From: Nomia melanderi
Taxonomy: Eukaryota; Arthropoda; Insecta; Hymenoptera; Halictidae
NCBI RefSeq assembly: GCF_051020985.1
Contig: NW_027475168.1
Location: 186,001 to 250,000 of the forward strand
Length of the DNA: 64,000 nt
Reading direction: 5' to 3'
Shown: one piece after another, positions 34,296 through 48,400 of the stretch
Numbering within the stretch: the stretch's first letter is position 1
How the letters are laid out: each line of letters opens with the position of its first letter
The notes under the pieces: model-generated
The model's database searches: none
Told to the model about the DNA's origin: nothing
Seen by the model: only the letters and a program-made list of their open reading frames with translations
Translations under genes and position numbers: made by a program

Positions 34296-34800
34296 GACCA
34301 CCAGGGGCCGAGAAAACCACAGTCACATGGGACCGGACACTGAGGGTCAGGGGAAAATTCAATATATATCTGGTGATATCTCGGGTGCTATTAGAGAAAG
34401 CGCAATAAACCAAAGTGAATTATCTGCAGGAGGCCCTGGCGTATGAATCTGTGCAGCGGGAACGTCCTCGGACCACCAGGGGCCGAGAAAACCACAGTCA
34501 CATGGGACCGGACACTGAGGGTCAGGGGAAAATCCAATATATATCTGGTGATATCTCGGGTGCTATTACGGATAGCGCAATAAATCAAAGTGCATTGTCT
34601 GTAGGAGGCCGTGGCGCATGAATCTGGGCAGCGGGAACGACCTCGGACCACCAGGGGCCGAGAAAACCACAGTCACATGGGACCGGACACTGAGGGTCAG
34701 GGGAAAATTCAATATATATCTGGTGATATCTCGGGTGCTATTAGAGAAAGCGCAATAAACCAAAGTGAATTATCTGCAGGAGGCCCTGGCGCATGAATCT
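34254..34800 (+). repeat. 350-bp dimer within a larger duplicated segment, copy 1
   Basis: Monomers from about 34,254 and 34,604 are 350 bp apart and share 'cagtcacatgggaccgg', 'cactgagggtcagggg', 'aaattcaatat' and 'ttagagaaagcg'. The whole dimer pair recurs at about 37,927-38,470. The order of events appears to be dimer first, then duplication of the larger segment. Confidence 0.78.
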
Positions 34801-36394
34801 GTGCAGCGGGAACGTCCTCGGACCACCAGGGGCCGAGAAAACAACCGTCTCATGGGGCCGGACACTCAGGGTCAGGGTAAAATCCAATATATATCTGGTG
34901 ATATCTCGGGTGCTATTAGAGACAGCGCAATAAACCAAAGTGAATTATCTGCAGGAGGCCCTGGCGCATGCATCTGTGCAGCGAGAACGACATCGGACCA
35001 CCAGGGGCCGAGAAAACCACCGCCTCATGGGGCCGGACACTCAGGTTCAGGGAAAAATCCAATATATATCTGGTGATATCTCGGGTGCTATTAGAGATAG
35101 CGCAATAAACCAAAGTGAATGATCTACAGGAGTCCCTGGCGCATGAATCTGTGCAGCGGGAACGTCCTCGGACCACCAGGGGCCGAGAAAACCACAGTCT
35201 CATGGGGCCGGACACTCAGGGTCAGCGGAAAATCCAATATATATCTGGTGATATCTCGGGTGCTATTAGAGATAGCGCAATAAATCAAAGTGCATTGTCT
35301 GTAGGAGGCACTGGCGCATGAATCTGTGCAGCTCGAACGACCTCGGACCACCAGGGGCCGAGAAAACCACCGTCTCATGGGGCCGGACACTCTGGGTCAG
35401 GGGAAAATCCAATATATATCTGGTGATATCTCGGGTGCTATTAGAGATAGCGCAATAAACCAAAGTGAGTTATCTGCTGGAGGCCCTGGCGCATGAATCT
35501 GGCCAGCAGGAACGACGTCGGACCACCAGGGGCCGAGTAAACCACCGTCTCATGGAGCCGGACACTCAGGGTCAGGGAAAAATCCAATACATATCTGGTG
35601 ATATCTCGGGTGCTATTAGAGATAGCGCAATAAACCAAAGTGAATTATCTGCAGGAGGCCCTGGCGCATGCATCTGTGCAGCGGGAACGACCTCGGTCCA
35701 CCAGGGACCGAGAAAACCACCGTCTCATGGGGCCGGACACTCAGGGTCAGGGAAAAAATAATATAAATCTGGTGATATCTCGGGTGCTATTACAGATAGC
35801 GCAATAAATTAATGTGCATTGTCTGTAGAAGGCCCTGGCGCATGAATCTGGGCAGCGGGAACGACCTCGGACCACCAGGGGCCGAGAAACCCATCGACTC
35901 ACAGGGCCGGACACTCAGGGTCAGGGGAAAATCCAATATATATCTGGTGATATCTCGAGTGCTATTACAGATAGCGCAATAAATCAAAGGGCATTGTCTG
36001 TAGGAGGCCCTGGCGCATGAATCTGACCAGCGGGAACCACCTCGGACCACCAGGGGCCGAGAAAACCACAGTCTCATGGGGCCGGACACTCAGGGTCAGG
36101 GGACAATCCAATATATATCTGGTGATATCTCGGGTGCTATTAGAGATAGCGCAATTAACCAAAGTGAATTATCTGCAGGAGGCCCTGGCGAATGCATCTG
36201 TGCAGCGGGAACGACCTCGGACCACCAGGGACCGAGAAAACCACCGTCTCATGGGACCGGACACTCAGGATCGGGGAAAAATCAAATATATATCTGGTGA
36301 TATCTCGGGTGCTATTACAGATAGCGCAATAAATTAAAGTGCATTTTCTGCAGGAGGCCCTTGCGAATGAATCTGTGCCGCAGGAACGACCTCG

Positions 36395-36569
36395 GACCAC
36401 CAGTGACCGAGAAAATTACAGATATTCGGAATCCGTCACGCAAGGTCATGTAAAAATCCAGCATATATCTGGTGATATCTCGGGTGCTATTAGAGATAGC
36501 GCAATAAACCAAAGTGCATTGTCTGTAGGAGGCCCTGGCGCATGAATCTGGGCAGCGGGAACGACCTCG
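36395..36569 (+). repeat. Type C chimeric monomer 17 (C1)
   Basis: Partner of 30,796 (+5,599) and 31,671, with the shared 'gtcacgcaagg'. Its left end is 'cagtgaccgag'. Confidence 0.87.
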
Positions 36570-37793
36570 GACCACCAGGGGCCGAGAAAACCACCGACTC
36601 ACGGGGCCGGACACTCAGGGTCAGGGAAAAATCCAATATATATCTGGTGATATCTCGGGTGCTATTAGAGATAGCGCAATAAACCAAAGTGAATGATCTA
36701 CAGGAGTCCCTGGCGCATGAATCTGGCCAGCGGGAAGGACCTCGGACCACCAGGGGCCGAGAGAACCACAGTCTCATGGGGCCGGACACTCAGGGTCAGG
36801 GGAAAATCCAATATATATCTGGTGATATCTCGGGTGCTATTAGAGATAGCGCAATAAACCAAAGTGAATTATCTGCAGGAGGCCCTGGCGCATGAATCTG
36901 GCCAGCGGGAATGACCTCGGACCACAAGGGGCCGAGAAAACCACAGTCTCATGGGGCCGGACACTCAGGGTCAGCGGAAAATCCAATATATATCTGGTGA
37001 TATCTCGGGTGCTATTAGAGATAGCGCAATAAATCAAAGTGCATTGTCTGTAGGAGGCACTGGCGCATGAATTTGTGCAGCTCGAACGACCTCGGACCAC
37101 CAGGGGCCAAGAAAACCACCGTCTCATGGGCCGGACACTCAGGGTCAGGGGAAAATCCAATATATATCTGGTGATATCTCGGGTGCTATTACAGATAGCG
37201 CAATAAATAAAAGTGCATTGTCTGTAGGAGGCCCTGGCGCATGAATCTGGACAGCGGGAACGACCTCGGACCACCAGGGACCGAGAAAACCACCGTCTCA
37301 TGGGGCCGGACACTCAGGGTCAGGGAATAATCCAATGTATATCTGGTGATATCTCGGGTGCTATTACAGATAGCGCAATAAACCAAAGTGAGTTATCTGC
37401 AGGAGGCCCTGGCGCATGTATCTGGCCAGCGGGAACGACCTCGGACCACCAGGGGCAGAGAAAACCACAGTCTCATGGGGCCGGACACTCAGGGTCAGGG
37501 CAAAATCCAATATATATCTGGTGATATCTCGGGTGCTGTTAGAGATAGCGCAATAAACCAAAGTGAATTATCTGCAGGAGGCCCTGGCGCATGAATCTGT
37601 GCAGCGGGAACGACCTCGGACCACCAGGGGCCGAGAAAACCAGCGGTTCATGGGGCCTGACACTCAGGGTCAGGGAAAAATCCTATATATATCTGGTGAT
37701 ATCTCGGGTGCTATTACAGATAGCCCAATAAATCAAAGTGCATTGTCTGCAGGAGGCCCTGGCTCATGAGTCTGGCCAGCGGGAACGACATCG

Positions 37794-37968
37794 GACAACC
37801 AGGGGCCGAGAAAATTACAGATTTTCGGTATCCGTCACCCAAAGTCATGTAAAAATCCAGCATATATATGGAGCTTTCTCGGGTGCTATTACGGATAGCG
37901 CAATAAATCAAAGTGCATTGTCTGTAGGAGCCCGTGGCGCATGAATCTGGGCAGCGGGAACGACCTCG
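37794..37968 (+). repeat. Type C chimeric monomer 18 (C2)
   Basis: Copy of the monomer at 34,121 at +3,673 bp. I see no difference in the C segment. Confidence 0.87.
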
Positions 37969-38470
37969 GACCACCAGGGGCCGAGAAAACCACAGTCACA
38001 TGGGACCGGACACTGAGGGTCAGGGGAAAATTCAATATATATCTGGTGATATCTCGGGTGCTATTAGAGAAAGCGCAATAAACCAAAGTGAATTATCTGC
38101 AGGAGGCCCTGGCGTATGAATCTGTGCAGCGGGAACGTCCTCGGACCACCAGGGGCCGAGAAAACCACAGTCACATGGGACCGGACACTGAGGGTCAGGT
38201 GAAAATCCAATATATATCTGGTGATATCTCGGGTGCTATTACGGATAGCGCAATAAATCAAAGTGCATTGTCTGTAGGAGGCCGTGGCGCATGAATCTGG
38301 GCAGCGGGAACGACCTCGGACCACCAGGGGCCGAGAAAACCACAGTCACATGGGACCGGACACTGAGGGTCAGGGGAAAATTCAATATATATCTGGTGAT
38401 ATCTCGGGTGCTATTAGAGAAAGCGCAATAAACCAAAGTGAATTATCTGCAGGAGGCCCTGGCGCATGAA
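37927..38470 (+). repeat. 350-bp dimer within a larger duplicated segment, copy 2
   Basis: Copy of the 34,254-34,800 arrangement at +3,673 bp with few differences, for example 'caggtgaaaatcc' near 38,198 against 'caggggaaaatcc'. It is followed by a further 'cagtcacatgggaccgg' monomer near 38,510 that the first copy lacks at that place. Confidence 0.76.
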
Positions 38471-40417
38471 TCTGTGCAGCGGGAACGTCCTCGGACCACC
38501 AGGGGCCGAGAAAACCACAGTCACATGGGACCGGACACTGAGGGTCAGGGGAAAATCCAATATATATCTGGTGATATCTCGGGTTCTATTAGAGATAGCG
38601 CAATAAACCAAGGTGAATTATCTGCAGGAGGCTCTGGCACATGAATCTGTGCAGCGGGAACGACCTAGGACCACCAGGGGCCGAGAAAACCACCGACACA
38701 TTGGGCCGGACTGTCATGGTCAGGGAAAAATCCATTATATATCTGGTTATATCTCGGGTGCTATTAGAGATAGCGCGATAAATCAAAGTGCATTGTCTGC
38801 GGGAGGCCCTGGCGCATGAATCTAAGCTGTGGCAACGACCTCGGACCACCAGGGTCCGAGAAAACCACCGTCTCATGGGGCCGGACACCCAAGGTAATGT
38901 AAAAATCCAATATATATCTGATGATATCTCGGGTGCTATTACAGATAGCGCAATAAATCAAAGTGCATTGTCTGTAGGAGGCCGTGGCGCATGAATCTGG
39001 CCAGCGGGAACCACCTCGGACCACCAGGGGCCGAGAAAACCACCGTCTCATGGGGCCGGACACTCAGGGACAGGGAATAATCCAATATATATCTGGTGAT
39101 ATCGCGGGTGCTATTACACATAGCGCAATAAATCAAAGTGTATTGTCTGTAGGAGGCCGTGGCGCATGAATCTGGCCAGCGGGAACGACCTCGGACCAGC
39201 AGGGGCCGAGAAACCCACCGATTCACGGGGCCGGACACTCAAGGTCAGGGGAAAATCGAATATATATCTGGTGATATCTCGGGTGCTATTAGAGATAGCG
39301 CAATAAACCAAAGTGCATTGTCTGTAGAAGGCCCTGGCGCATGAATCTGGGCTGCGGGAACGACCTCGGACCAGCAGGGGCCGAGAAACCCACCGACTCA
39401 CGGGGCCGGACACTCAGGGTCCGGGGAAAATCCAATATATATCTGGTGATATCTCGGCTGCTATTAGAGATAGCGCAATAAGCCAAAGTGAATTATCTGC
39501 AGGAGGCCCTGGCGCATGAATCTGTGCAGCGGGAACGACCTCGGACCACCACGGGCCGAGAAAACAACCGTCTCATGGGGCCGGACACTCAGGTTCAGGG
39601 GAAAATCCAATATATATCTGGTGATATCTCGGGTGCTATTAGAGACAGCGCAATAAACCAAAGTGAATTATCTGCAGGAGGCCCTGGCGCATGCATCTGC
39701 GCAGCGAGAACAACATCGGACCACCAGGGGCCGAGAAAACCACCGCCTCATGGGGCCGGACACTCAGGGTCCATGAAAAATCCAATATATATCTGGTGAT
39801 ATCTCGGGTGCTATTAGAGATAGCGCAATAAACCAAAGTGGATTATCTACAGGAGTCCCTGGCGCATGAATCTGTGCAGCGGGAACGTCCTCGGACCACC
39901 AGGGGCCGAGAAAACCACAGTCTCATGGGGCCGGACACTCAGGGTCAGCGGAAAATCCAATATATATCTGGTGATATCTCGGGTGCTATTAGAGATAGCG
40001 GAATAAATCAAAGTGCATTGTCTGTAGGAGGCACTGGCGCATGAATCTGTGCAGCTCGAACGACCTCGGACCACCAGGGGCCAAGAAAACCACCGTCTCA
40101 TGGGCCGGACACTCAGGGTCAGGGGAAAATCCAATATATATCTGGTGATATCTCGGGTGCTATTACAGATAGCGCAATAAATCAAAGTGCATTCTCTGTA
40201 GGAGGCCCTGGCGCATGAATCTGTGCAGCGGGATCGACCTCGGACCACCAGGGGCCGAGAAAACTACCGTCTCATGGGGTCGGACACTCAGGGTCAGGGA
40301 AAAATTCAATATATATCTGGTGATATCTCGGGTGCTATTACAGACAGCGCAATAAATCAAAGTTCATTGTCTGTAGGAGGCCATGGCGCATGAATCTGGC
40401 CAGCGGAAAAGACCTCG

Positions 40418-40592
40418 GACCACCAGGGGCCGAGAAAATTACCGATTTTCGGTATCCGTCACCCAAAGTCATGTAAAAATCCAGCATATATATGGAGCTT
40501 TCTCGGGAGGTATTACAGACAGCCCAATAAATCAAAGTTCATTGTCTGTAGGAGGCGATGGCGCATGAATCTCGGCAGCGGGAACGACCTCG
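40418..40592 (+). repeat. Type C chimeric monomer 19 (C2)
   Basis: C2 segment with 'attaccgattttcgg' and core 'tatggagctttctcgggagg'. The dyad left arm is changed as well ('gaggtat'). Confidence 0.86.
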
Positions 40593-40767
40593 GACCACCA
40601 GGGGCCGAGAAAACGACCGTCTCATGGGGCCGGACACTCAGGGTCAGGCAAAAATTCAATATATATCTGGTGATATCTCGGGTTCTATTACAGATAGCGC
40701 AATATACCAAAGTGAATTATCTGCAGGAGGCCCTGGCGCATGAATCTGTGCAGCGGGAACGACCTCG

Positions 40768-40942
40768 GACCACCAGGGGCCGAGAAAATTACAGATTTTC
40801 GGTATCCGTCACCCAAAGTCATGTAAAAATCCAGCATATATATGGAATTTTCTCGGGCGCTATTACAGATAGCGCAATAAATCAAAGTGCGTTGTCTGTA
40901 GGAGGCCCTGGCGCATGAATCTGGGCAGCGGGAAGGACCTCG
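40768..40942 (+). repeat. Type C chimeric monomer 20 (C2)
   Basis: C2 segment with core 'tatggaattttctcgggcgc', 350 bp after the previous C copy. The dyad left arm is the perfect 'gcgctat' form. Confidence 0.86.
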
Positions 40943-41940
40943 GACCACCAGGCGCCGAGAAAACCACCGTCTCGCGGGGCCGGACAGTCAGGGTAATGGA
41001 AAAATCCAATATATATCTGGTGATATCTCGGGTGCTATTACAGATAGCGCAATAAATCAAAGTGCATTGTCTGTAGGAGGTCCTGGCGCATGAATCTGTG
41101 CAGGCGGAACGACCTCGGACCACCAGGGGCCGAGAAAACCACCGTCTCATGGGGCCGGACACTCAGGGTCAGGCAAAAATTCTATATATATCTGGTGATA
41201 TCCCGGGTGCTATTACAGATAGCGCAATAAATCAAAGTGCATTGTCTGTAGGAGGCCCTGGCGCATGAATCTGTGCAGGCGGAACGACCTCGGACCACCA
41301 GGGGCCGAGAAAACCACCGTCTCATGGGGCCGGACACTCAGGGTCAGGGAAAAATCCAATATATTTTTGGTGATATCTCGGGTGCTATTACAGATAGCGC
41401 AATAAATCAAAGTGAATTATCTGCAGGAGGCCCTGGAACATGAATCTGTGCAGCGGGCACGACCTCGCACCACCAGGGGCCGAGAAAACCACCGTCTCAT
41501 GGGGCCGGACACTCAGGGTCAGGCAAAAATTCAATATATATCTGGTGATATCTCGGGTGCTATTACAGATAGCGCAATAAATCAAAGTGCATTGTCTGTA
41601 GGAGGCCCTGGCGCATGAATCTGTGCAGGCGGAACGACCTCGGACCACCAGGGGCCGAAAAACCACCGACACATGGGGCCGGACACTCAGGGTCAGGGTA
41701 AAATCCAATATATATCTGGTGATATCTCGGGCGCTATAACAGATAGCGCAATAAATCAAAGTTCATTGTCTGTAGGAGGCCCTGGCGCATGAATCTGGGC
41801 AGCGGGAACGACCTCGGACCACCATTGGCCGAGAACACTACCGTCTCATGGGGCCGGACACTCAGGGTCATGGAAAAATCCAATATATATCTGGTGATAT
41901 CTCGGGTGCTATTAGAGATAGCGATATAAGCCAAAGTGAA

Positions 41941-44900
41941 TTATCTGCAGGAGGCCCTGGAGCATGAATCTGTGCATCGGGAACGACCTCGAACCACCAG
42001 GGGCCGAAAAACCACCGACACATGGGGTCGGACACTCAGGGTCAGGGTAAAATCCAATATATATCTGGTGATATCTCGGGTGCTATAACAGATAGCGCAA
42101 TAAATCAAAGTGCATTGTCTGTAGGAGGCCCTGGCGCATGAATCTGGACACCGGGAACGACCTCGGTCCACCAGGGGCCGAGAAAACCACAGTCTCATGG
42201 GGCCGGACACTCAAGGTCAGGGGAAAATCCAATATATATCTGGTGATATCTCGGGTGCTATTACAGATAGCGCAATAAATCAAAGTGCATTGTCTGTAGG
42301 AGGCCCTGGCGCATGAATCTGGGCAGCGGGAACGACCTCGGACCACCAGTGGCCGAGAACACTACCGTCTCATGGGGCCGGACACTCAGGGTCATGGAAA
42401 AATCCAATATATATCTGGTGATATCTCGGGTGCTATTAGAGATAGCGCAATAAACCAAAGTGAATTATCTGCAGGAGGCCCTGGAGCATGAATCTGTGCA
42501 GCGGGAACGACCTCGCACCACCAGGGGCCGAGAAAACCACCGTCTCATGAGGCCGGACACTCAGGGTCAGGCAAAAATTCAATATATATCTGGTGATATC
42601 TCGGGTGCTATTTCAGATAGCGCAATAAATCAAAGTGAATTGTCTGTAGGAGGCCCTGGCGCATGAATCTGGGCAGCGGGAACGACCTCGGACCAAAAGT
42701 GGCCGAGAAAACCACCGTCTCATGGGGCCGGACACTCAGGGTCATGGAAAAATCCAATATATATCTGGTGATATCTCGGGTGCTATTAGAGATAGCGCAA
42801 TAAACCAAAGTGAATTATCTGCAGGAGGCCCTGGAGCATGAATGTGTGCAGCGGGAAGGACCTCGGACCACCAGGGGCCGAGAAAACCACCGTCTCATGG
42901 GGCCGGACACTCAGATTAAGGGAAAAATCCAATATATATCTGGTGATATCTCGGGTGCTATTAGAGATAGCGCAATAAACCAAAGTGAATTATCTGCAGG
43001 AGGCCCTGGCGCATGAATCTGTGCAGCGGGAACGACCTCGGACCAACAGGGGCCTAGAAAACCACCGTCTCATGGGGCCGGACACTCAGGGTCAGGGAAA
43101 AATCCAATATATATCTGGTGATATCTCGGGAGCTATTAGAGATAGCGCAATAAGCCAAAATGAATTAACTGCAGGAGGCCCTGGAGCATGAATCTGTGCA
43201 GCGGGAACGACCTCGCACCTCCAGGGGCTGAGAAAACCACCGTCTCATGGGGCCGGACACTCAGGGTCAGGCAAAAATTCAATATATATCTGGTGATATC
43301 TCGGGTGCTATTACAGATAGGGCAATAAATCAAAGTGCATTGTCTGTAGGAGGCCCTGGCGCATGAATCTGTGCAGGCGGAACGACCTCGGACCACCAGG
43401 GGCCGAGAAAACCACCGTCTCATGGGGCCGGACACTCAGGGTCAGGCAAAAATTCTATATATATCTGGTGATATCTCGGGTGCTATTACAGATAGCGCAA
43501 TAAATCAAAGGGCATTGTCTGTAGGAGGCCCTGGCGCATGAATCTGTGCAGGGGGAACGACCTCGGACCACCAGTGGCCGAGAAAACCACAGTCTCATGG
43601 GGCCGGACCCTCAGGTTCAGGGGAAAATCCAATATATATCTGGTGATATTTCGGGTGCTATTACAGATAGCGCAATAAACCAAAGTGAATTGTCTGCAGG
43701 AAACCCTGGCGCATGAATCTGTTCAGCGGGATCGTACTCGGACCACGAGGGAACGAGAAAACCATCGACACATGGGGCCGGACTTTCAGAGTCAGGGAAA
43801 AATCCAGTATATATCTGGTGATATCTCGGGTCCTATTAGAGATAGCGCAATAAACCAAAGTGAATTATCTGCAGGAGGCCCTGGCGCATGAATCTGTGCA
43901 GCGGGAACGATCTCGGACCACCAGGGCCCGAGAAAACCAACGTCTCATGGGGCCGGACACTCAGGGTCAGGGAAAAATCCAATATATATCTGGAGATATC
44001 TCGGGTGCTATTAGAGATACCGCAATAAACCAAAGTGAATTATCTGCAGGAGGTCCTGGCGCATGAATCTGTGCAGCGGGAACGATCTCGGACCACCAGG
44101 GCTCGAGAAAACCAACGTCTCATGGGGCCGGACACTCAGGGTCAGGGAAAAATCCAATATATATCTGATGATATCTCGGGTGCTAATAGAGATAGCGCAA
44201 TAAATCAAACTGCATTGTCTGTAGGAGGCACTGGCGAATGAATCTGTGCAGCGGGAACGACCTCGGACCACCGGGGGCCGATAAAACCACCGTCTCATGG
44301 GGCCGGACTGTCATGGTCAGGGAAAAATCCATTATATATCTGGTGATATCTCGGGTGCTATTAGAGATAGCGCAATAAACCAAATTGAATTATGTGCAGG
44401 AGGCCCTGGCGCATGAATCTGTGCAGCGGGAACGACGTCGGACTACCAGGGGCCGAGAAAACCACCGCCTCATGGGGCCGGACACTCAGGGTCAGTGAAA
44501 AAACCAGTATATATCTGGTGATATTTCGGGTGCTATTACAGATAGCGCAATAAATCAAAGTGCATTGTCTGTAGGAGGCCCTGGCGCATGAATCTGTGCA
44601 GCGGGAACGACCTCGGACCACCAGGAGCCGAGAAAACCACAGCCTCATGGGGCCGGACACTCAGGGTCAGGGAAAAATCCAATATATATCTGGTGATATC
44701 TCGGGTGATATTACAGATAGCGCAATAAATCAAAGTGCATTGTCTGTAGGAGGCCCTCGCGCATGAATCTGGCCAGCGGGAACGACCTCGGACCACCAGG
44801 GGCCGAGAAAACCTTCGTCTCATCGGGCCGGACACTCAGGGTCAGGGCAAAATCCAATATATATCTGGTGATATCTCGGGTGCTATTAGAGATAGCGCAA

Positions 44901-45438
44901 TAAACCAAAGTGAATTATCTGCAGGAGGCCCTGGCGCATTAATCTGTGCAGCGGGAACGACCTCGGACCACCAGGGGCCGAGAAAACCACCGTCTCATGG
45001 GGCCGGACAATCAGGGTCGGCGAAAAATCCAATATATATCTGGTGATATCTCGGGTGCTATTAGAGATAGCGCAATAAACCACAGTGCTTTGTCTGCGGG
45101 AGGCCCTGGCGCATGAATCTGGCCTGCGGGACGACCTCGGACAACCAGGGGCCGACAAAACCACCGTCTCATGGGGCCGGACACTCAGGGTCAGGGGAAA
45201 ATCCAATATATATCTGGTGATATCTCGGGTGCTATTAGAGATAGCGCAATAAACCAAAGTGAATTATCTGCAGGAGGCCCTGGAGCATGAATCTGTGCAG
45301 CGGGAACGACCTCGGACCACCAGGGGCCGAGGAAACCACCGTCTCATGGGGCCGGACACTCAGGGTCAGGGAAAAATCCAATATATATCTGGTGATATCT
45401 CGGGTGCTATTAGAGATAGCGATATAAGCCAAAGTGAA
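41941..45438 (+). repeat. About 20-mer higher-order repeat, copy F1
   Basis: This 3,498-bp unit recurs immediately downstream. Matching stretches and spacings are 41,941-42,250 (+3,498), 42,786-43,120 (+4,023), 43,450-44,400 (+3,673) and 44,536-45,438 (+3,498). The spacing changes by +3, -2 and -1 monomers and returns to its start value, so whole monomers have been gained and lost within the unit. Distinctive content includes 'gatcgtactcggaccacgag' near 43,732 and 'gggctcgagaaaacc' near 44,099. Confidence 0.82.
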
Positions 45439-48400
45439 TTATCTGCAGGAGGCCCTGGAGCATGAATCTGTGCATCGGGAACGACCTCGAACCACCGGGG
45501 GCCGAAAAACCACCGACACATGGGGTCGGACACTCAGGGTCAGGGTAAAATCCAATATATATCTGGTGATATCTCGGTCGCTATAACAGATAGCGCAATA
45601 AATCAAAGTGCATTGTCTGTAGGAGGCCCTGGCGCATGAATCTGGACACCGGGAACGACCTCGGTCCACCAGGGGCCGAGAAAACCACAGTCTCATGGGG
45701 CCGGACACTCAAGGTCAGGGGAAAATCCAATATATATCTGGTGATATCTAGGGTGCTATTACAGATAGCGCAATAAATCAAAGTGCATTGTCTGTAGGAG
45801 GCCCTGGCGCATGAATCTGTGCAGCGCGAACGACCTTGGACAACCAGGGGCCGAGAAAACTACCGTCTCATGGGGCCGGACACTCAGGGCCATGGAAAAA
45901 TCCAATATATATCTGGTGATAACTCGGGTGCTATTAGAGATAGCGCAATAAACCAAAGTGAATTATCTGCAGGAGGCCCAGGAGCATGAATCTGTGCAGC
46001 GGGAACGACCTCGGACCACCAGGGGCCGAGGAAACCACCGTCTCATGGGGCCGGACACTCAGGGTCAGTGAAAAATCCAATATATATCTGGTGATATCTC
46101 GGGTGCTATTACAGATAGCGCAATAAATCAAAGTGCATTGTCTGTAGGAGGCCCTGGCGCATGAATCTGTGCAGCGGGAACGACCTTGGACAACCAGGGG
46201 CCGAGAAAACCACCGTCACATGGGGCCGGACCCTCAGGGTCAGGGGAAAATCCAATATATATCTGGTGTTATCTCGGGTGGTATTACAAATAGCGCAATA
46301 TATCAAAGTGCATTACCTGTAGGAGGCCCTGGCGAATGAATCTGGCCAGGGGGACAGACCTCGGACCACCACGGGCCGAGAAAACCACCGTCTCATGGGG
46401 CCGGACACTCAGGGTCAGGGGAAAATCCAATATATATCTGGTGATATCTAGGGTGCTATTAGAGATAGCGCAATAAACCAAAGTGCTTTGTCTGCGAGAT
46501 GCCCTGGCGCATGAATCTGTGCAGCGGCAAAGACCTCGGACAACCAGGGGCCGAGAAAACCACCGCCTCATGGGGCCGGACACTCAGGGTCAGTGAAAAA
46601 ACCAGTATATATCTGGTGATATTTCGGGTGCTATTACAGATAGCGCAATAAATCAAAGTGCATTGTCTGTAGGAGGCCCTGGCGCATGAATCTGGGCAGC
46701 GGGAACGACCTCGGACCAAAAGTGGCCGAGAAAACCACCGTCTCATGGGGCCGGACACTCAGGGTCATGGAAAAATCCAATATATATCTGGTGATATCTC
46801 GGGTGCTATTAGAGATAGCGCAATAAACCAAAGTGAATTATCTGCAGGAGGCCCTGGAGCATGAATCTGTGCAGCGGGAAGGACCTCGGACCACCAGGGG
46901 CCGAGAAAACCACCGTCTCATGGGGCCGGACACTCAGATTAAGGGAAAAATCCAATATATATCTGGTGATATCTCGGGTGCTATTAGAGATAGCGCAATA
47001 AACCAAAGTGAATTATCTGCAGGAGGCCCTGGCGCATGAATCTGTGCAGCGGGAACGACCTCGGAGCAACAGGGGCCTAGAAAACCACCGTCTCATGGGG
47101 CCGGACACTCAGGGTCAGGCAAAAATTCTATATATATCTGGTGATATCTCGGGTGCTATTACAGATAGCGCAATAAATCAAAGGGCATTGTCTGTAGGAG
47201 GCCCCGGCGCATGAATCTGTGCAGGGGGAACGACCTCGGACCACCAGTGGCCGAGAAAACCACAGTCCCATGGGGCCGGACCCTCAGGTTCAGGGGAAAA
47301 TCCAATATATATCTGGTGATATTTCGGGTGCTATTACAGATAGCGCAATAAACCAAAGTGAATTGTCTGCAGGAAACCCTGGCGCATGAATCTGTTCAGC
47401 GGGATCGTACTCGGACCACGAGGGAACGAGAAAACCATCGACACATGGGATCGGACTTTCAGAGTCAGGGAAAAATCCAGTATATATCTGGTGATATCTC
47501 GGGTCCTATTAGAGATAGCGCAATAAACCAAAGTGATTTATCTGCAGGAGGCCCTGGCGCATGAATCTGTGCAGCGGGAACGATCTCGGACCACCAGGGC
47601 CCGAGAAAACCAACGTCTCATGGGGCCGGACACTCAGGGTCAGGGAAAAATCCAATATATATCTGGAGATATCTCGGGTGCTATTAGAGATACCGCAATA
47701 AACCAAAGTGAATTATCTGCAGGAGGTCCTGGCGCATGAATCTGTGCAGCGGGAACGATCTCGGACCACCAGGGCTCGAGAAAACCAACGTCCCATGGGG
47801 CCGGACACTCAGGGTCAGGGAAAAATCCAATATATATCTGATGATATCTCGGGTGCTATTAGAGATAGCGCAATAAATCAAACTGCATTGTCTGTAGGAG
47901 GCACTGGCGAATGAATCTGTGCAGCGGGAACGACCTCGGACCACCAGGGGCCGATAAAACCACCGTCTCATGGGGCCGGACTGTCATGGTCAGGGAAAAA
48001 TCCATTATATATCTGGTGATATCTCGGGTGCTATTAGAGATAGCGCAATAAACCAAATTGAATTATGTGCAGGAGGCCCTGGCGCATGAATCTGTGCAGC
48101 GGGAACGACCTCGGACCACCAGGAGCCGAGAAAACCACAGCCTCATGGGGCCGGACACTCAGGGTCAGGGAAAAATCCAATATATATCTGGTGATATCTC
48201 GGGTGATATTACAGATAGCGCAATAAATCAACGTGCATTGTCTGTAGGAGGCCCTCGCGCATGAATCTGGCCAGCGGGAACGACCTCGGACCACCAGGGG
48301 CCGAGAAAACCTCCGTCTCATCGGGCCGGACACTCAGGGTCAGGGCAAAATCCAATATATATCTGGTGATATCTCGGGTGCTATTAGAGATAGCGCAATA

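Larger units (their letters stand above)
29841..40267 (+). repeat. Interleaved duplications block
   Basis: Long segments recur in this block at several whole-monomer spacings, give or take 1-2 bp. About 30,016-30,950 recurs at 35,615-36,550 (+5,599). 31,241-31,440 recurs at 35,441-35,640 (+4,200). 32,315-32,960 recurs at 34,765-35,390 (+2,450) and again at 39,488-40,100 (+7,173). 33,365-33,850 recurs at 37,213-37,700 (+3,848). 34,041-34,800 recurs at 37,714-38,470 (+3,673). The last two spacings differ by one monomer, so one of the two copies gained or lost a monomer between them. Edges are approximate. Confidence 0.8.
40268..41940 (+). repeat. Monomers leading into the 20-mer HOR
   Basis: About ten monomers. 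Two type C copies sit only 350 bp apart (40,418 and 40,768), the closest pair in the window. Several monomers carry 'tgtgcaggcggaacg' at the right end and 'caggcaaaaattc' near offset 53, variants that continue into the next block. One monomer near 41,658 has lost one A ('ggccgaaaaacc'). Confidence 0.72.
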
